From Ectobius pallidus (lineage: Eukaryota; Arthropoda; Insecta; Blattodea; Ectobiidae), in the NCBI GenBank assembly GCA_964059195.1, contig CAXKWD010000001.1, positions 214,590,484 through 214,654,483 on the forward strand: DNA of 64,000 nt. The letters are read 5' to 3'. The first letter of the stretch is position 1, and every line of letters starts with the position of its first letter. Shown one piece after another: positions 23,096 to 35,349 of this stretch. A program made the position numbers and the translations under genes. The notes beneath the pieces were generated by a model that was not told the origin of the DNA, searched no databases, and saw nothing but the letters and a program-made list of their open reading frames with translations.

Positions 23096-23307
23096 AAAGC
23101 TTTAAATCAGTATTAAGAAACAAAAAGGAAGTAAAGACACAGGTAAGATGATACAGTAAATTTAAACTAGAAAGTATCACGGCTGTATATAGAGGCACTA
23201 GATAGCATGAGCCTATAAAGATAGGTCTAAATACCTTTTTGTAAGCACAGTCATTTCAATAAAGAGTTCTGTTTACACTAACCTGTTGTCAATCTTCCTT
23301 CTGTGGT

Positions 23308-23800
23308 ATGAACTATAAAAGGCACGTAATTGGCAACAATATATCAGTTTATTATACCGGACGGGAAATTCATTCTCACAATACTAGGAATAACAAACTT
23401 ATCAATATTCCATATCATAGATTATCTAAATCACTTAACAGCTATGAGGTATTAGGCCAAAAAATGTACAATAAGCTCCCATCAAAAATAACTCAGCTTC
23501 CGGTAAACATATTCAAAAGTAAGCTTTCTATTTTACTTGTTAGGAATCCATTTTATGGTATCCAAGAATTTTTTGAATGGGAATTATCTTGTTAATTGTG
23601 TGTGTCATGGCATAACGACCTGATATATAGGGTTGTGTACAATAATTAGTTCTAATTCAATCTTTGTAACCGTAGCCTGTATATGTACACTTGTACTTTT
23701 ATTCTATTTTTAACTATACTGACTTTGTCTATTGCAATTCATTGCCAAATGACAATAAAATTGTATTATTATTATTATTATCATTATTATTATTAAGGGC
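23308..23800 (+). pseudogene. Non-LTR retrotransposon 3' end with (TTA)n tail
   Basis: A 95-codon frame (23308-23595) contains HSHNTRNNKLINIPYHRLSK, SLNSYEVLGQKMYNKLPSKI and a C-terminus typical of the region after RT in jockey/RTE-like elements. An untranslated 3' end follows, with CAATAAAATTGTATTATTATT. The start ATG is internal; the RT domain itself is missing. Confidence 0.8.
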
Positions 23801-25072
23801 CAATGGAACCTAGTCGTGCTGAACACTACCCTCAAGTGAAGGAAGAGGTTGGTAGAAGGGTAATAAATAGCCACCACCACTCAAAATACTGAATGTCTAA
23901 GATAATTGTATATTTAACTACTCCATGCATTGCTTGACAAGTTAGACACTTCTCTGATGTTAGAGAGCCATCTTCTATGTAACTCTTTCCTTTGCAAGGG
24001 TAACGTACTGCTTAATTATATCTGCAAGGGTGTGAACTGGTGACCCTCGCATTTATATTATTTGTCTACTGTTGTTGCAAAAGTAGACCTACTCATATTC
24101 AATTGACACTTCATGGCGACAAGACAATTTAAAATGCCCGTAAAATGTACAGCCTAGTGTACAAGAAATAAACTTTGGCCCTAATCATTGTGTTAACTGT
24201 TTTCTTTGCAGTCCGACAAGGTTTTATAATCTCTGTAAGAAATAAAAGAGGTAACTTTATTTATAACTTTATTTATTCATAGTCTAGCAAACTCTTCTTT
24301 TCAAATTCTTGATCCATACTTTCAACACAATTGCAATTATTACTTTCAAAATGAGTACGTTACTAACAAAGTTTGTTGATTTTTCCAAATTACAACAGCT
24401 GACATCACGAATCTTAAGGATTTTTCGATAGCATTATAATTTATTTCCTGTTAATTTCTTAGTGATTTTGGCCCATTATTGCAACAACAGTAGGTAAAAC
24501 ATTGTAGTAAGAACGTTACAAATGTGAGCTCGGTTTGCTTTAACTCGTTACTAAACAGTCACTTTTGTAACAGAAAATAAATAATAATAATTTTATGATA
24601 CAACTTCGAAGATAATAATATATTTATACTGTATTATTGGACGTTGTTCTTTGTTAGCACTTCCTATGTTCATATGAGGTAATGAACTAATTTGTCAAGC
24701 AATACTATGGGACAATTTGTTAAGGATAACAAATACCCAGCAGGCTATTACATAATTGTGTTAAAATAAACTAGGAAATTCTATTTACTTGTCTGGAAAA
24801 CACTGTAAATTACAGGGATGTCCAGGAAGGTAATAAATAACCACCACCACTACGAATACTAAAATTGACAGGGAAATTTATATTTACTCATTTGACAACA
24901 CTGTACAGTAATTCCGTCACGGCTGCACTAGACTAACAACACTGTGACGGGCGGTAGGGTTGGCAGCACTTAGGGGATGGCTCTCACCTCCTGCTGACGT
25001 ATCTGCGCCAAGAATCGTCCTGAAACACAGTTAAACAACTTCAATTAGTGTGATATAACGCCGATAATTATA
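23801..25072. other. Unassigned DNA with small repeats
   Basis: GGTAATAAATAACCACCACC occurs in two versions (about 23858 and 24832). A 14-bp inverted pair CTACTGTTGTTGCAA/TTGCAACAACAGTAG (24067 and 24485) may bound a ~430-bp MITE. One copy of the CRTAKK 60-bp repeat lies at 24165-24250. No gene. Confidence 0.4.
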
Positions 25073-25545
25073 CAGGGTGTTCATGAATAACACAGAAATA
25101 TTTTACCAGCGTATAGAGGGGACATAGACAAGCAACTTTTATTAGGAGATGCATGATCTATGACGTAAAATGTGTATACTACAGGGCATTAAAATCTTTA
25201 CAATTTGGTGCTCGTAAGTAAATAAGCGATACAGGGTTAAACATTTCATTAAATTGATTTCCTGTTCTGTTAGTGATAGATAAAAACCTGATTCGTAATC
25301 ATTCATCAAGAACTATATCATAATTTAGTGTTTCCATATTCCATAATCTGCAAAATTTACATACTAATCACATGACTGGCAGCCACTGCATTAGTTATGT
25401 TATTCATAACTCCAGTGTTAACAACTAAGTTCCTTCGTTTTGCTTTGCATTTTTTTTCGAATGTTAGAAGTCAGTGGCGGCCCTGATAGATTTTATGCTG
25501 TAACAGGAAAAATTGAATCCACAGAACAAAAATCTCCTAATAAAA
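25073..25545. mobile_element. CAGGGTGTT-family MITE, copy 2, right end lost
   Basis: An intact left TIR (CAGGGTGTTCATGAATAACA) after TA; the right side breaks off in CTCCTAATAAAAGTTATTAC before the terminus. Confidence 0.8.
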
Positions 25546-26093
25546 GTTATTACAGAAATACAACAACTTTCTTGCAAGATATGAAATCAAACAAAACAAT
25601 TTTTTGCCCCATAGATGAGCAAGATCGTGTTTAGGGGCTAGAAATGAATGGCATATTAGAGAAACAGAGATATTTATAAAATGCACAGCATAAAAATTAA
25701 ATATTAGAAAAGAACCGTTAACCATGTTTACGATACCAAAAATTAAAAATATAAATTTATAATGTTACCAGAAAAATAACTCAATTGTACAAACTATAGG
25801 CATATATACAATAAATGTAAGAAAATTTGATTGAAACAAATGAAAGACAGTCCACAAAATACGAAAATTGTCTTATAAAATTGACAGCTATAATTTTGAA
25901 TTAAGTTATGTTTTATAATATTGACAAGTATAAAATTTAGATATGACAAAGCTATGAGCTGATATTTTAACAAAAACATTTTATACGAGGGAACAGGTGG
26001 AATTATTTTATTCACTACATACAAATCCCTCGTAGGAGAAAAAACATGAAATTTATCAACACGAAAGACATAACGATTTAAGTTTTTATTATT
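25546..26093. other. Unassigned AT-rich DNA
   Basis: The 148-codon minus frame 25794-26240 overlaps the following retrotransposon end on the wrong strand, is rich in F, I, L and Y as expected of AT-rich noise, and has no recognised domain. Confidence 0.5.
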
Positions 26094-26105
26094 AATATTA
26101 AACAG

Positions 26106-26383
26106 ATACTGTAAAAACAGCACAACTAAGATGGTATGGGCACATGAAAAGAATGACAGACGATAGACTACCGAAGAAGATATATGAGTGGACTCCGAAA
26201 AGACGAAGAAAGAGGGGCAGGCCCAAATTGACATGGACACAAGGCATCAATCAAACACTAAAGGAAAGGAGAATAGAAGACGAAGCATGGACGGATCGAG
26301 AATTATGGAGAAAAATGATAAACTCCTGAAATGGTGCAGGAAGATGTCTAGGACATTGTATAACCTGATTAAATAAATAAATA
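26106..26383 (+). pseudogene. 5'-truncated non-LTR retrotransposon end with perfect target duplication
   Basis: The frame QLRWYGHMKRMTDDRLPKKI continues to RRKRGRPKLTW and RELWRKMINS, the typical C-terminus of insect LINE polyproteins. The tail is (AAAT)n. AATATTAAACAG is duplicated at 26094-26105 and 26384-26395, so only 278 bp were inserted. Confidence 0.92.
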
Positions 26384-26464
26384 AATATTAAACAGTTTTT
26401 AAAATCTCATCTTAAAATGATTGAGACTGTATTTTGTTTCCCGCGAAACGAAACATGATATTTC

Positions 26465-26815
26465 TTCTTGCATTTTGAAATAAATTTCGATCGGTTTCGA
26501 AGTCAGGATCCATGCAGAGCTGACTATGTAGTTCAAGTATTTATTCATGTAAGGAAGAGAGTGAAAGAAGCCCACACAGATTCATGTAAAAAAATAGGCT
26601 GTATGCTGAGGAAGGAAGTGTTACGTGTCCCAGGTTGTCGAGCGAAGACGGAAAAATGTGACCGCGGTATTTGCAGGTGCCTCTGAAGTCCATAAAGTGG
26701 AGGATATTGATTCCAAGACTGGACATTCATTGCCCTCTCGAGACGATCTCAAGCTCTCCTGCATACTTCAGCATCCAAGTAGCTCAGGAGTTTGCAAAAC
26801 TACTCAATGACACTA
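26465..26815. other. GC-richer single-copy segment, unassigned
   Basis: Overlapping open frames of 60-72 codons occur on both strands. None matches a family I know, and no repeat partner is in the window. It may be part of a gene, an unrecognised element, or neither. Confidence 0.25.
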
Positions 26816-26819
26816 CATA

Positions 26820-26822
26820 ACT

Positions 26823-26865
<43 letters not shown>

Positions 26866-27007
26866 GAAAAAAATAATAGTAATTCTTTGAACTAATACAG
26901 AAAATAATATTATATGTTTAATAAACAAAATTAGTTTAAATTAAACAAATTAATGTTATGTCAATAAGCGCAAACTTCTGAAATATTTTCATAAATACAG
27001 AAACTTA

Positions 27008-27042
<35 letters not shown>

Positions 27043-27206
27043 TAATAATAATAATTATTATTATTATTCTTTGAATCTAATACAGAAAATAATAATACAT
27101 GTTTAATTAAAAAAATTAGTTTAAATTAGACAAATTAAAGCTATGTCAATAAGCGTAAACTTCTGAAGTATTTTCATTAATACAGAAACTTAAATAATAA
27201 TAATAA

Positions 27207-27264
<58 letters not shown>

Positions 27265-28070
27265 CCTTTGAATCTAGTACAGAAGAGAATAATTAATGTT
27301 TGATCTTAAAAACCTAGAGTTTAAATTAAATGCATTAACGTTAAATTAATGTTAGACTAGGGTTCTGATCTATATGACGTCATATTTTTATCCTGACGTC
27401 CGTTCTCGTCGCAAACACAAATTAAACACGAATTGCAAGCTTGTGAGCCTAAGCGGACCGTTTTTATTTTGCATATAAAATCTTATTTTGGTTTATTTTG
27501 TGGTTTCGGTCATATTTAACCATATTTGTAATTTAACGTCATATTTCAGCGCAAATTCGGTAAAGGAGTACAATTATACAGTCTATGTACTACATGGTCG
27601 AGTTAAATTTGAAATTTATTTCATTAATTTAATATTTATGCCAAATTAATAGGCAACTTAAATTTTAAAATTAATGCAATTGTTCGTATTTTATAGGGAC
27701 ACGCAAGATCTACAAAATATTGCGAGTATTTGGAGCTGATGACGCGAGCAAACAGGAGAAAATTCTTTAAAAATAGAAGTTCATTACAAGTAGAACTGTA
27801 AATCACCAATTTTTTAAAAAGTTATTATCCGATTGAATTCATGTGATGTAAGAATTTAGTGTATTTAAACGTTTTAAACTGGAACAATTACTTTTTGAAA
27901 AAACGTTATTTTATTAAGTCATATTTAGTCATTTATAAAGGCATATTTGCAGTCATATTTTCCACTTTTTTTAGGTCATAAACGTCCTAACCCTAGTTAT
28001 GACAATAGAAAAGAGTTATAAGCGTAAATTTCTGAAATATTTTCATAAATACCGAAACTTACACATATCT
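26820..28070 (+). repeat. Tandem repeat: (TAA)n blocks alternating with a ~150-bp unit
   Basis: (TAA)n at about 26823-26862, 27009-27064 and 27195-27263 each precede a copy of the same unit (CTTTGAA(T)CTAATACAGAA, TATGTCAATAAGCG, TTTCATAAATACAGAAACTTA). The period is about 185 bp. The last unit is split by a hAT-like insertion and resumes at 27996-28065. Confidence 0.85.
27358..27995. mobile_element. hAT-like MITE inside the tandem repeat
   Basis: The TIRs begin TAGGGTT at both ends and share a TATGAC block. The right flank octamer GTTATGAC has its counterpart GTTAGAC at the left (one base lost). The uninterrupted tandem units read GTTATGTC here, which confirms the target site. Confidence 0.75.
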
Positions 28071-28704
28071 GATCCACAAGGCTAAGTCACAAGAAATAAA
28101 ACCTCGCCTTTAAAAGAACTTGAATATTTTTACCTCTGCTGGCTGCAAACATAGCAATTATCATGCTCCAAGACTCTGTAACTCTAAAATTAGGTCACAT
28201 CCGGAATTAGCAAATTACATGAACACAGAGAATTCGAAAGAGAGCATTAAGTATCTTAATGAGTTATAATTTACTTCATTGTGATATTTGACAGACTATT
28301 TAATTATTTGTATCACCGATTGTTAGATCTCCCACTTTGCTCGGTTGCAGTTATTAATTTACATCACATCACACTATTCTGCTGGTTCATTTTGTTAACT
28401 ATTTTGGATAACTATTTAGGACTTTGAAACAAATGAATACCATTATAATAGCAACACAGTTACAAACTTATTATAGAGAATAAGAGAATAATGTTAACAA
28501 CAAATTATTTTTTATTTTTTACACAAGCAATGTTGCATGATTTGTGTGGCCCGTGTGGAAACTTAAATCGTAACAGATGATTATGGAAATGGTTAGTGCA
28601 GTAAAATAGGCACCGTTTTGTTCCATATGTAACTGACCTTCATGTCGATAGAAACCGACATTCTGGAAGGGAATACGATAAGGTTATTTTAGTCGATTCC
28701 CTGA

Positions 28705-28970
28705 AATGGAATTTTTCATGGTTTCCCCAGTTGTAATGGCAAATGCCGAATTGCATATTGACATACCATGAATCATTTTCACCATTTCATTCTGTATCAT
28801 ATCTATTTAAATTAATATCAGTTGAAATTTGCTCCATAAAGCACACTAACAATAGAAAATAATTGACAATCAATAGGTTCATGGCCTACCCTACTGTATA
28901 GACACAGATCCCGAACTCTTGATATGTCCTCGTAGCTAAAAGGAGTTTAAATACAGCTGAAGTTAAAAAA
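28705..28970 (+). repeat. SINE-A, head-less copy
   Basis: Matches SINE-A from GGTTTCCCCAGTTGTAATGG through TAGCTAAAAGGAGT to the tail; the tRNA-like head is missing. Confidence 0.85.
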
Positions 28971-29522
28971 ACGAGAAATTTCACGATTTTTCCTTTAAAA
29001 ATTTAAGCATACCTAATAAACTCAAAATTAGACAAATTCGTCAATATTATTATTATTTACCAATTCTTCATAAAACAGACTTCCTACACAACCGAACATT
29101 TGTTTTGAAGGTGACTGTACAGATATAAATAATGAGTTCCCTGGCAGTATTTACTTTGCAACCAGGTTACCGAAGTTGCAAGCGCTCTGATTAATTCTTA
29201 TCTAATGATGTCATTTCTACTTTCACTGTACTACAGTGGGGTAAAGATGTTAGAATGTGTTTTTAATAATTCCCCGATGCTCATTTCTTTATTGCATTCC
29301 ATTGAAACAGAAGCATTTTCATCTCTTAAGTAATTCGTTTCCCCTCCCCGTCTTGAGAAACAAATAAAACAACAGAGATACAAGCGCAGTTTCATCATTT
29401 ATAAGCAATAACGCCAACGTAAACTCGTTTCAAATGTTAATAAAAGTGAAATGGCCTAAATAACAATCCAGGAAAATGTCAGTCAGCGTCTTTAAAAATT
29501 TTCGCCAGTGGGTCGCCAAATG
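28971..29522. other. Unassigned AT-rich DNA
   Basis: No gene or repeat recognised. The stretch 28070-28700 is likewise unassigned apart from a ~70-bp block shared with 19540-19610. Confidence 0.5.
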
Positions 29523-29526
29523 TTAA

Positions 29527-30268
29527 GGGGAGATGGTAGTTATCAGTGTCAAAAAATCGATTTTTTTTTCTTAGGCTCATGTAATAGAGCATAGTTTTGT
29601 GAACATTTTGATATACTGTATATGTCTTATATGTTGCGTTATTATTAAGCCAAGCAGAGCGACCTGGAGCTTTCTAAAATGGATAAAATACCATAAGGCA
29701 CGTCATTTTCTTTTCGCTCTCCTGTAAAATTACATTCTTTGTACTTCATGTACCATTTTCTGAAAAACTATTCATGCTAAAATAATGAAACTTTCAGGAA
29801 TTCACTATAGATGGATGACAAATCTCCCTTAGCAGAAATATGGGGAAAGTCTTGACTATTCAGAATTTTCAACTGTTTTTATTTTAAAAAAATGTATTCT
29901 TTTTAGTCTCGAAGTTTTCATGCAGTAATATTGTACATATTAGACTGATTGTGCTAGGGTAAATAGTAGTACCTATTGTTAGTAAGTTCCCAAAGTTTCA
30001 CAAAATTCTAAGCTACAGAAATTGAATAAAGCAAGGGAATGTCAAGGGAAGTAACTGTAAAACAAAATTATCACCTATGTATTAAAAAATTCTTTCCTAC
30101 CAAACAGTGAGTTCTAGAACAACCATTCTCTGCTTATTTTAAACTGCAGAGTGCACTTTCAAAGCATAAAAATATTCAACTAAATCTGACTGTTAACACC
30201 TGAGTTATGACTTCTTGAACATACGCCATATTTTCTATCATTTTGCTAGCGGTAACTACCATCTCCCC
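29527..30268. mobile_element. TTAA-flanked non-autonomous element (piggyBac-like target site)
   Basis: Perfect 16-bp TIRs GGGGAGATGGTAGTTA, each abutting TTAA (29523-29526 and 30269-30272), the target of piggyBac and some Sola elements. The 742-bp AT-rich interior has no transposase. Confidence 0.8.
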
Positions 30269-30309
30269 TTAAAGAAATATAGTACAATTAACCCTTAAAT
30301 TCGCGAGTA

Positions 30310-30385
30310 TTAATTGCTCACACAATATACAAACCCGTGTCGGACTGCAAAGAAAACAGTTGACCCAATGATTAGGCTCATAGTT
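30310..30385. repeat. ~60-bp dispersed repeat, 'CRTAKK' copy
   Basis: Shares CGGACTGCAAAGAAAACAGT and the following AATGATTAGG with 24165-24250, 34240-34310 and 60688-60745 (the last three in the opposite orientation). See findings. Confidence 0.7.
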
Positions 30386-31036
30386 TACTTCATTTATCTT
30401 ATTCTGTCATTTTGCGTGAAAATTCAAAATTTTCTTAATTTATTTTATTATGTAAAGAATGAAAAAGGTATAGTACTCACTAATACAATTCATATATTTA
30501 AATTTTTATACACCTATACAAAACACACCTAGTATACTTAACAAATACAATCAAATACAAGAATAATTAGAGAAAATGCATACAAAACTAATGTTAGTTA
30601 ATGAAGCTATTCCTAAATTACAATTACAATTTATTAAATAGGAACTTGTTTTGATTAATATTATTATAATTATTGCCTCCGAATGAGCATTGCCTCGTGA
30701 TCGGCGGTAGATGCTGATAACTAGGAGGCGGATTTCTATGACATGTCAAATTTTTCCCCTTTGCATTAGGCTATTTCAGGTTTCCGACTAATTTAAACCC
30801 GATTCCAAGCATCCTGGTGAAAATGGAAGAGCTTTTATTGTGCATATAACTGCATATTTAGGGATTTTCAACTATTGTAGCATATTTAGTATGAGTATGC
30901 ATATTTAGGTCATATTTGAGGCATATTTGTGTGCATATTAAAGAAATTTTGAAGTTTCATATTATATTTTGTAAATTTTGCATTATAATGATACTTTCTG
31001 AGAATTTAAAGATATTTTAAATAATTAGCATTATTT

Positions 31037-32037
31037 AATATATAAAGTCGAATGTGTGTTTGTGGGTATGTATGTATGTATGTATGTTTGTTCCTTATAC
31101 AAATCTACATTTCTTTACCAATTTACACGGAATTTTGCACACATACCCAGTTAAGACCGGGAAGTATAGCGGTCAACATTAAAATTCAAACAAAATACTC
31201 CTTCCCTTGAAAATTATATAATTTCTGAGAATTTTATACTGAAAAAAATGAATTGCTGTTTAGTTCACATGACAACAGTGAATTGTTTACTGTGATGACA
31301 TAGGGCCTTGGCGACTATTTAATGATTCCATTGATGTAATATATTGGCGAAAATAATCACTGAAATTGAAATCCACGAAAATAAAGCACAGTGAGATGTA
31401 GTCACATAACTTTCTCTACCCTCGACATAAGAAATATTTACTCACTTCACATTTTGATGTAGAATAAGAGGGACAACTTAAGTGTGTGAGTATGCTATAT
31501 CAAGAGTCTGTAAATAATCCTTTCCGCTGATAAGTTATCCATACCTGTAGGCTTTGTATTAGTTGAGAAATAGGGATGTTTATCATAGGCCCTAAGCATG
31601 GGATGAATAGAATAGAATAGAATAGAATAGAATTTATAATATGGAACATTTTCAGTCCTATGCTCGCAGTATATTATGTCCTGGGTTTTAGGGGAGGAAA
31701 GTATGAAAGTGATACTGCATTTCTATTTTATTTCAGGCCCGAAACATGAGAACATGAGAATGAGCAATAACATTTTCCGTCAAGTCAATACAATCTTATG
31801 TAATTTATGTTTCTTCTTATTTCAATCCTTCCCAGGCATGATGTGTAGAAGCAACGGAATGCAGCATTCGACATCCTCTATGAACCATAAAAAGCTATAG
31901 GCCTATCTAGCGTTTTCTGAGGGAATCGTTTGAGTTTGATAAATCTTTTTCAAGTTTTACATACATAAAGTCCTCCATAAGTTAATTTCAAATTAAAAAA
32001 ATACAAAGCCCGGGCGACGCCGGGCCTTTTCAGCTAG
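31037..32037 (+). mobile_element. Non-autonomous Helitron
   Basis: The 3' end GCCCGGGCGACGCCGGGC (hairpin) then CTTTTCAGCTAG before T is a good Helitron terminus. The 5' end near TATATAAAGTCGAATGTGTG is approximate. The interior has (GTAT)n at 31069-31088 and (GAATA)n at 31609-31634. The 74-codon frame inside is not conserved in the sister copies. Confidence 0.75.
31900..31905. other. GGCCTA hexamer insertion (case 4)
   Basis: This copy reads GCTATAGGCCTATCTAGCG; the Helitron at 36037-36049 reads ACTATATCAAGCG at the same point. Confidence 0.9.
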
Positions 32038-32465
32038 TATTTTAATAAAATGAATTGCAATGAAACTTAAAAAAATATATACACAATGTGTAAGTGGTAA
32101 AGTCATATTTTTATTTTTATTGGTCATATTTTAATGTTTTTAGGTCATAAATGCATGCATATATCCTATTTTTTAGGTCATAGAAATCCGCCCCCTATTG
32201 ATAACAATGAAAATTGGGAGAAAGCAGTGGACGTGGAAATAAATTAAATGAAAATATAAAAACTAAGAGCTTAGGATTAAAATACTAAATCTAGCAATTA
32301 TATAAGTACTAAAAATGGTGAAGCTAAAATCAGCATAGTTAAACAATGAAAGTTACATTCATTTTAGACTATTAATAATTAAGTTCTTAGTTATTAATTC
32401 TTTAGATATTTTTACTTCTAATTTTTAATTTGGAGAAGTCGAATCGAAATTTAGATTCACTGAAA

Positions 32466-32600
32466 CTAACGGCTACACTGCCCTTCGCATCTGCTGGTTA
32501 TCGTAGTTCTTGTCTTCTGTGACAGATGGCAGCTCATGGCGTCGGTCAAATCGAAGCTTCTTTTTGGTCGTTTTCTTGAAATCAGAGGATTTTGACAACA
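32466..32600 (-). CDS. Unassigned coding-like segment
   Basis: One minus frame is open for about 40 codons with charged, non-repetitive sequence (KKTTKKKLRFDRRHELPSVT and further to a stop after QQMRRAV). Base composition is higher in GC than its surroundings. No family recognised; it could be a gene end or a transposase scrap. Confidence 0.2.
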   Translation of the reverse strand, partial: CCQNPLISRKRPKRSFDLTDAMSCHLSQKTRTTITSRCEGQCSR

Positions 32601-32799
32601 CGAAATTAATTCACTTTAGTATGATATTAAAATTAACACTTACATAATTGATTTTATTTTAAATACAGGCTATTTATTACGCATATTTCAAGATCGTTCC
32701 GTGTTCGATAGTAATCGATACCACACCGATGTTATAATGAAAATAAGTTTCGAGAGCTAATAATGTACTAATTTACTAATGTAAACAAGACAATTACCA

Positions 32800-33930
32800 A
32801 CCATTTATTAATATTGTTAGCCCGCCTTGATTGATTAATTTCTTCATGACGATGTCAGTGTAAATAATAATGTAAATACAACTACCATCAGCCATTTCAA
32901 AAATACGGGTGGGACATTCTAGCAAATTATATAAACTATTTTTTGTTTATTACATATCATAGATAATAAACTAGAATTGGTTCTTCACATTCTATAAAAT
33001 TTACAATACCTTCTCCTCCACACTGCATGCAAAGCATTACTTAAAACGTATTTTAAATATTTTAAATTTGTTTTTCAAAATCTGTTACGGGTGGGACATG
33101 ATTTGGACACTGATTTTAATGATGCAAAACAAAAGCTCATTTTCTGATCTGCTATCACTGTTAGGGTCTTAATGTTGTTATTAATGAAAGTATGAGGGAT
33201 TCAATAAAAATTATAAACTGTTTCCAGGTTGTCAGAACATTTATTTAAATTTTAACTCATCAATAATAATTTAACAAAACTATCACTGTTACAGGTGGGA
33301 CAAAAATTCCCTTGTTTGTTATTTTACATAGTATTTAACCACACATATATTTTGAAGTTAATCTTATACCAAATTTTACCTTAAGATGTATATTTTCTCA
33401 AATGAAAATGGACATAGTTGATTACTCTTGACTACCTGGCATTAAAGAGTGTTAAAATCATGCTAAAAATGGAAAAAAAAGTAACTCAACGCAATAAATA
33501 AGTAAATCGATAGATTTTACACATGAAACCACTTCAAATACACCTAAGTCCTTAAAATTCAGAGAATTTGAGGTTTTAAACTTATTTTTGACCACCCAAT
33601 TACAATAATTTTATAACTTCTCTCTTTGAGGGAAAAATTCCCATATTTTATGAAATGGCTGCCATTGAATATTGATATTATAATTGTGCATTCTACAGAT
33701 ACCGATATCTACATTATATTTTAATGTGAGTATTTTTCTTATTCGTTCCTGTGCAGCAATTTACGTAATGTAATTCCTGACAGATCTGAGATTGACTTTT
33801 TATTCATTCTTAACCTATAAGGCTGCTTTAAACTTGAAACAAACATATCAGCGAATCGTAGGCCAATCACATCATTAACATTATTACTAGTGAAGTTTGT
33901 TTTTGGAGTTTGGTTGAACAAAAATCTTAA
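32800..33930 (+). mobile_element. AAGTGCC-family right half, split by another element
   Basis: 32805-32888 and 33666-33910 together match 15925-16270 (TATTGTTAGC, GATGTCAGTGT, then TTGAATATTGATATTATAAT, CTGTGCAGCAAT, GCGAATCGTAGG). Confidence 0.7.
32889..33661. mobile_element. 773-bp element with CAGCCATTTC TIRs and CCAT duplication
   Basis: The left end is CAGCCATTTCAAAAATACGGG and the right end in reverse complement is CAGCCATTTCATAAAATATGGG. CCAT lies on both sides (32885-32888; 33662-33665). The undisturbed sister site at 16025-16040 shows what was interrupted. Three interior GGTGGGAC motifs. Superfamily unknown. Confidence 0.75.
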
Positions 33931-35349
33931 ATACTGCTATTATTGTTAACATTTGAAACAGCCAAGCAACTCAAATGTCAGAGAACGCTAGAAATTAAAA
34001 TCAGAATAACTGTTTTTTCTTCTTCTATGTATTTTATCATTAATGCAATAATAGGTCTAAGCCTACACTGTTTAATCTATCCCACATAACAAGCTGATTT
34101 TTTATTTTTATTTTAATCCTTCTTTGCTTAATATATCCGATAGAATACGATAGTTTGCCTTAAGTTTGTAATAAAGTAATGAAAATTCACCCGAAAGAAT
34201 ATTTAAAATTCATAAAAATTTAAAGAATAGGTTGCAAGAAATAAATTATGATTCTAATCATTGTGCTAAGTGTTTTCTTTGCAGTCCGGCATGGGTTTGT
34301 ATAGGCTTATTTTGTCTCGTGCATTTAAGCGATTATCTATTAAAAATTCGGCAGAACCCTTCTGTAATGCTTAACAATGGTTTTCTGATGTATTTTGAGA
34401 TTATAAGTAACACCGCGGAAGTATTTGTATGTTTAGATATTTATACCTAATTTATTAGGCCTATTTGAATTCTACATATTTGTGTAATTTTATAATTGAA
34501 AACATTTTTAAATTGTTTGGTTCTGGTAGATCTATGATTTATGAATGGGCAATTTCAATGGAGAAAAGCAGAATAATATTTCATTTATATTAAATAAATT
34601 GTACTTTTTAATTTCATAATAGTAACATTAATTCACATATTAATTGCTCAAAATGAAAATGTGAAATATTCAAATAAATAACTAAAGTTTAAGGTATGTA
34701 AATTATACCATGGTTTGAGCTGCATCAAATGATATAATCAAATAAGGTCTGACATCTGCAGGCTTTCCCTCATTTTTAGAACCGGTAGGAATCAGCCAAT
34801 CTGACCTAACATGCCGTTAATAAACTTAAAAAAAAACTCTCTACTCAATTACGAATGTTTTAGGAAGTCTACGCTGATCTGTGGTGAACACCGCGTAGCA
34901 AAATATCTAACGCCAGACTGTTCATATTACATTAGCCATCAATGAATGTCAACACTGTTATTTTCATAAATCAAAGGCTGCAGCTTAACTGTGGGGCAAA
35001 ACATGTTTCATTGCTTAAAAGAGAATGTTAAGTAATACCATCCCCTTGAATTTGTCATCCTGTGAGTTCGAAACAGCACCGATACTTCCAATATTACACA
35101 ATACAGGATAATTGAAACGAAATCCTTAAAAAATAAAATTTTGAATAACGTACAGTACTTGGAAAGAAAGCCGTAAAAAGAAAAATGTGATAACGTAAAC
35201 CGAATCTTTGATCACAATAAACAGAATTTTTTCAATGTTTCAGTATTAATCCGTATGGGACTTCATAAAAGTGATAACTTGGGCAAGGCATTTGGTGATT
35301 TTGCATCTTTTTTATATTAAGGATAAAAGACAGCTCGAATATATGTGTA
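33931..35349. other. Unassigned AT-rich DNA
   Basis: One CRTAKK 60-bp repeat copy at 34240-34310; otherwise no gene or repeat recognised. Confidence 0.5.

Larger units (their letters stand above)
30722..32197. mobile_element. hAT-like element enclosing a Helitron
   Basis: The left end TAGGAGGCGGATTTCTATGAC and the right end in reverse complement TAGGGGGCGGATTTCTATGAC agree at 20 of 21 bases. The flanking octamers CTGATAAC (30714-30721) and TTGATAAC (32198-32205) agree at 7 of 8. No transposase. Confidence 0.82.

Noticed and set aside
25794..26240. 148-codon minus-strand ORF
   Set aside because: Antisense to a bounded LINE end and AT-rich noise; no domain and a hydrophobic composition typical of random AT-rich frames.
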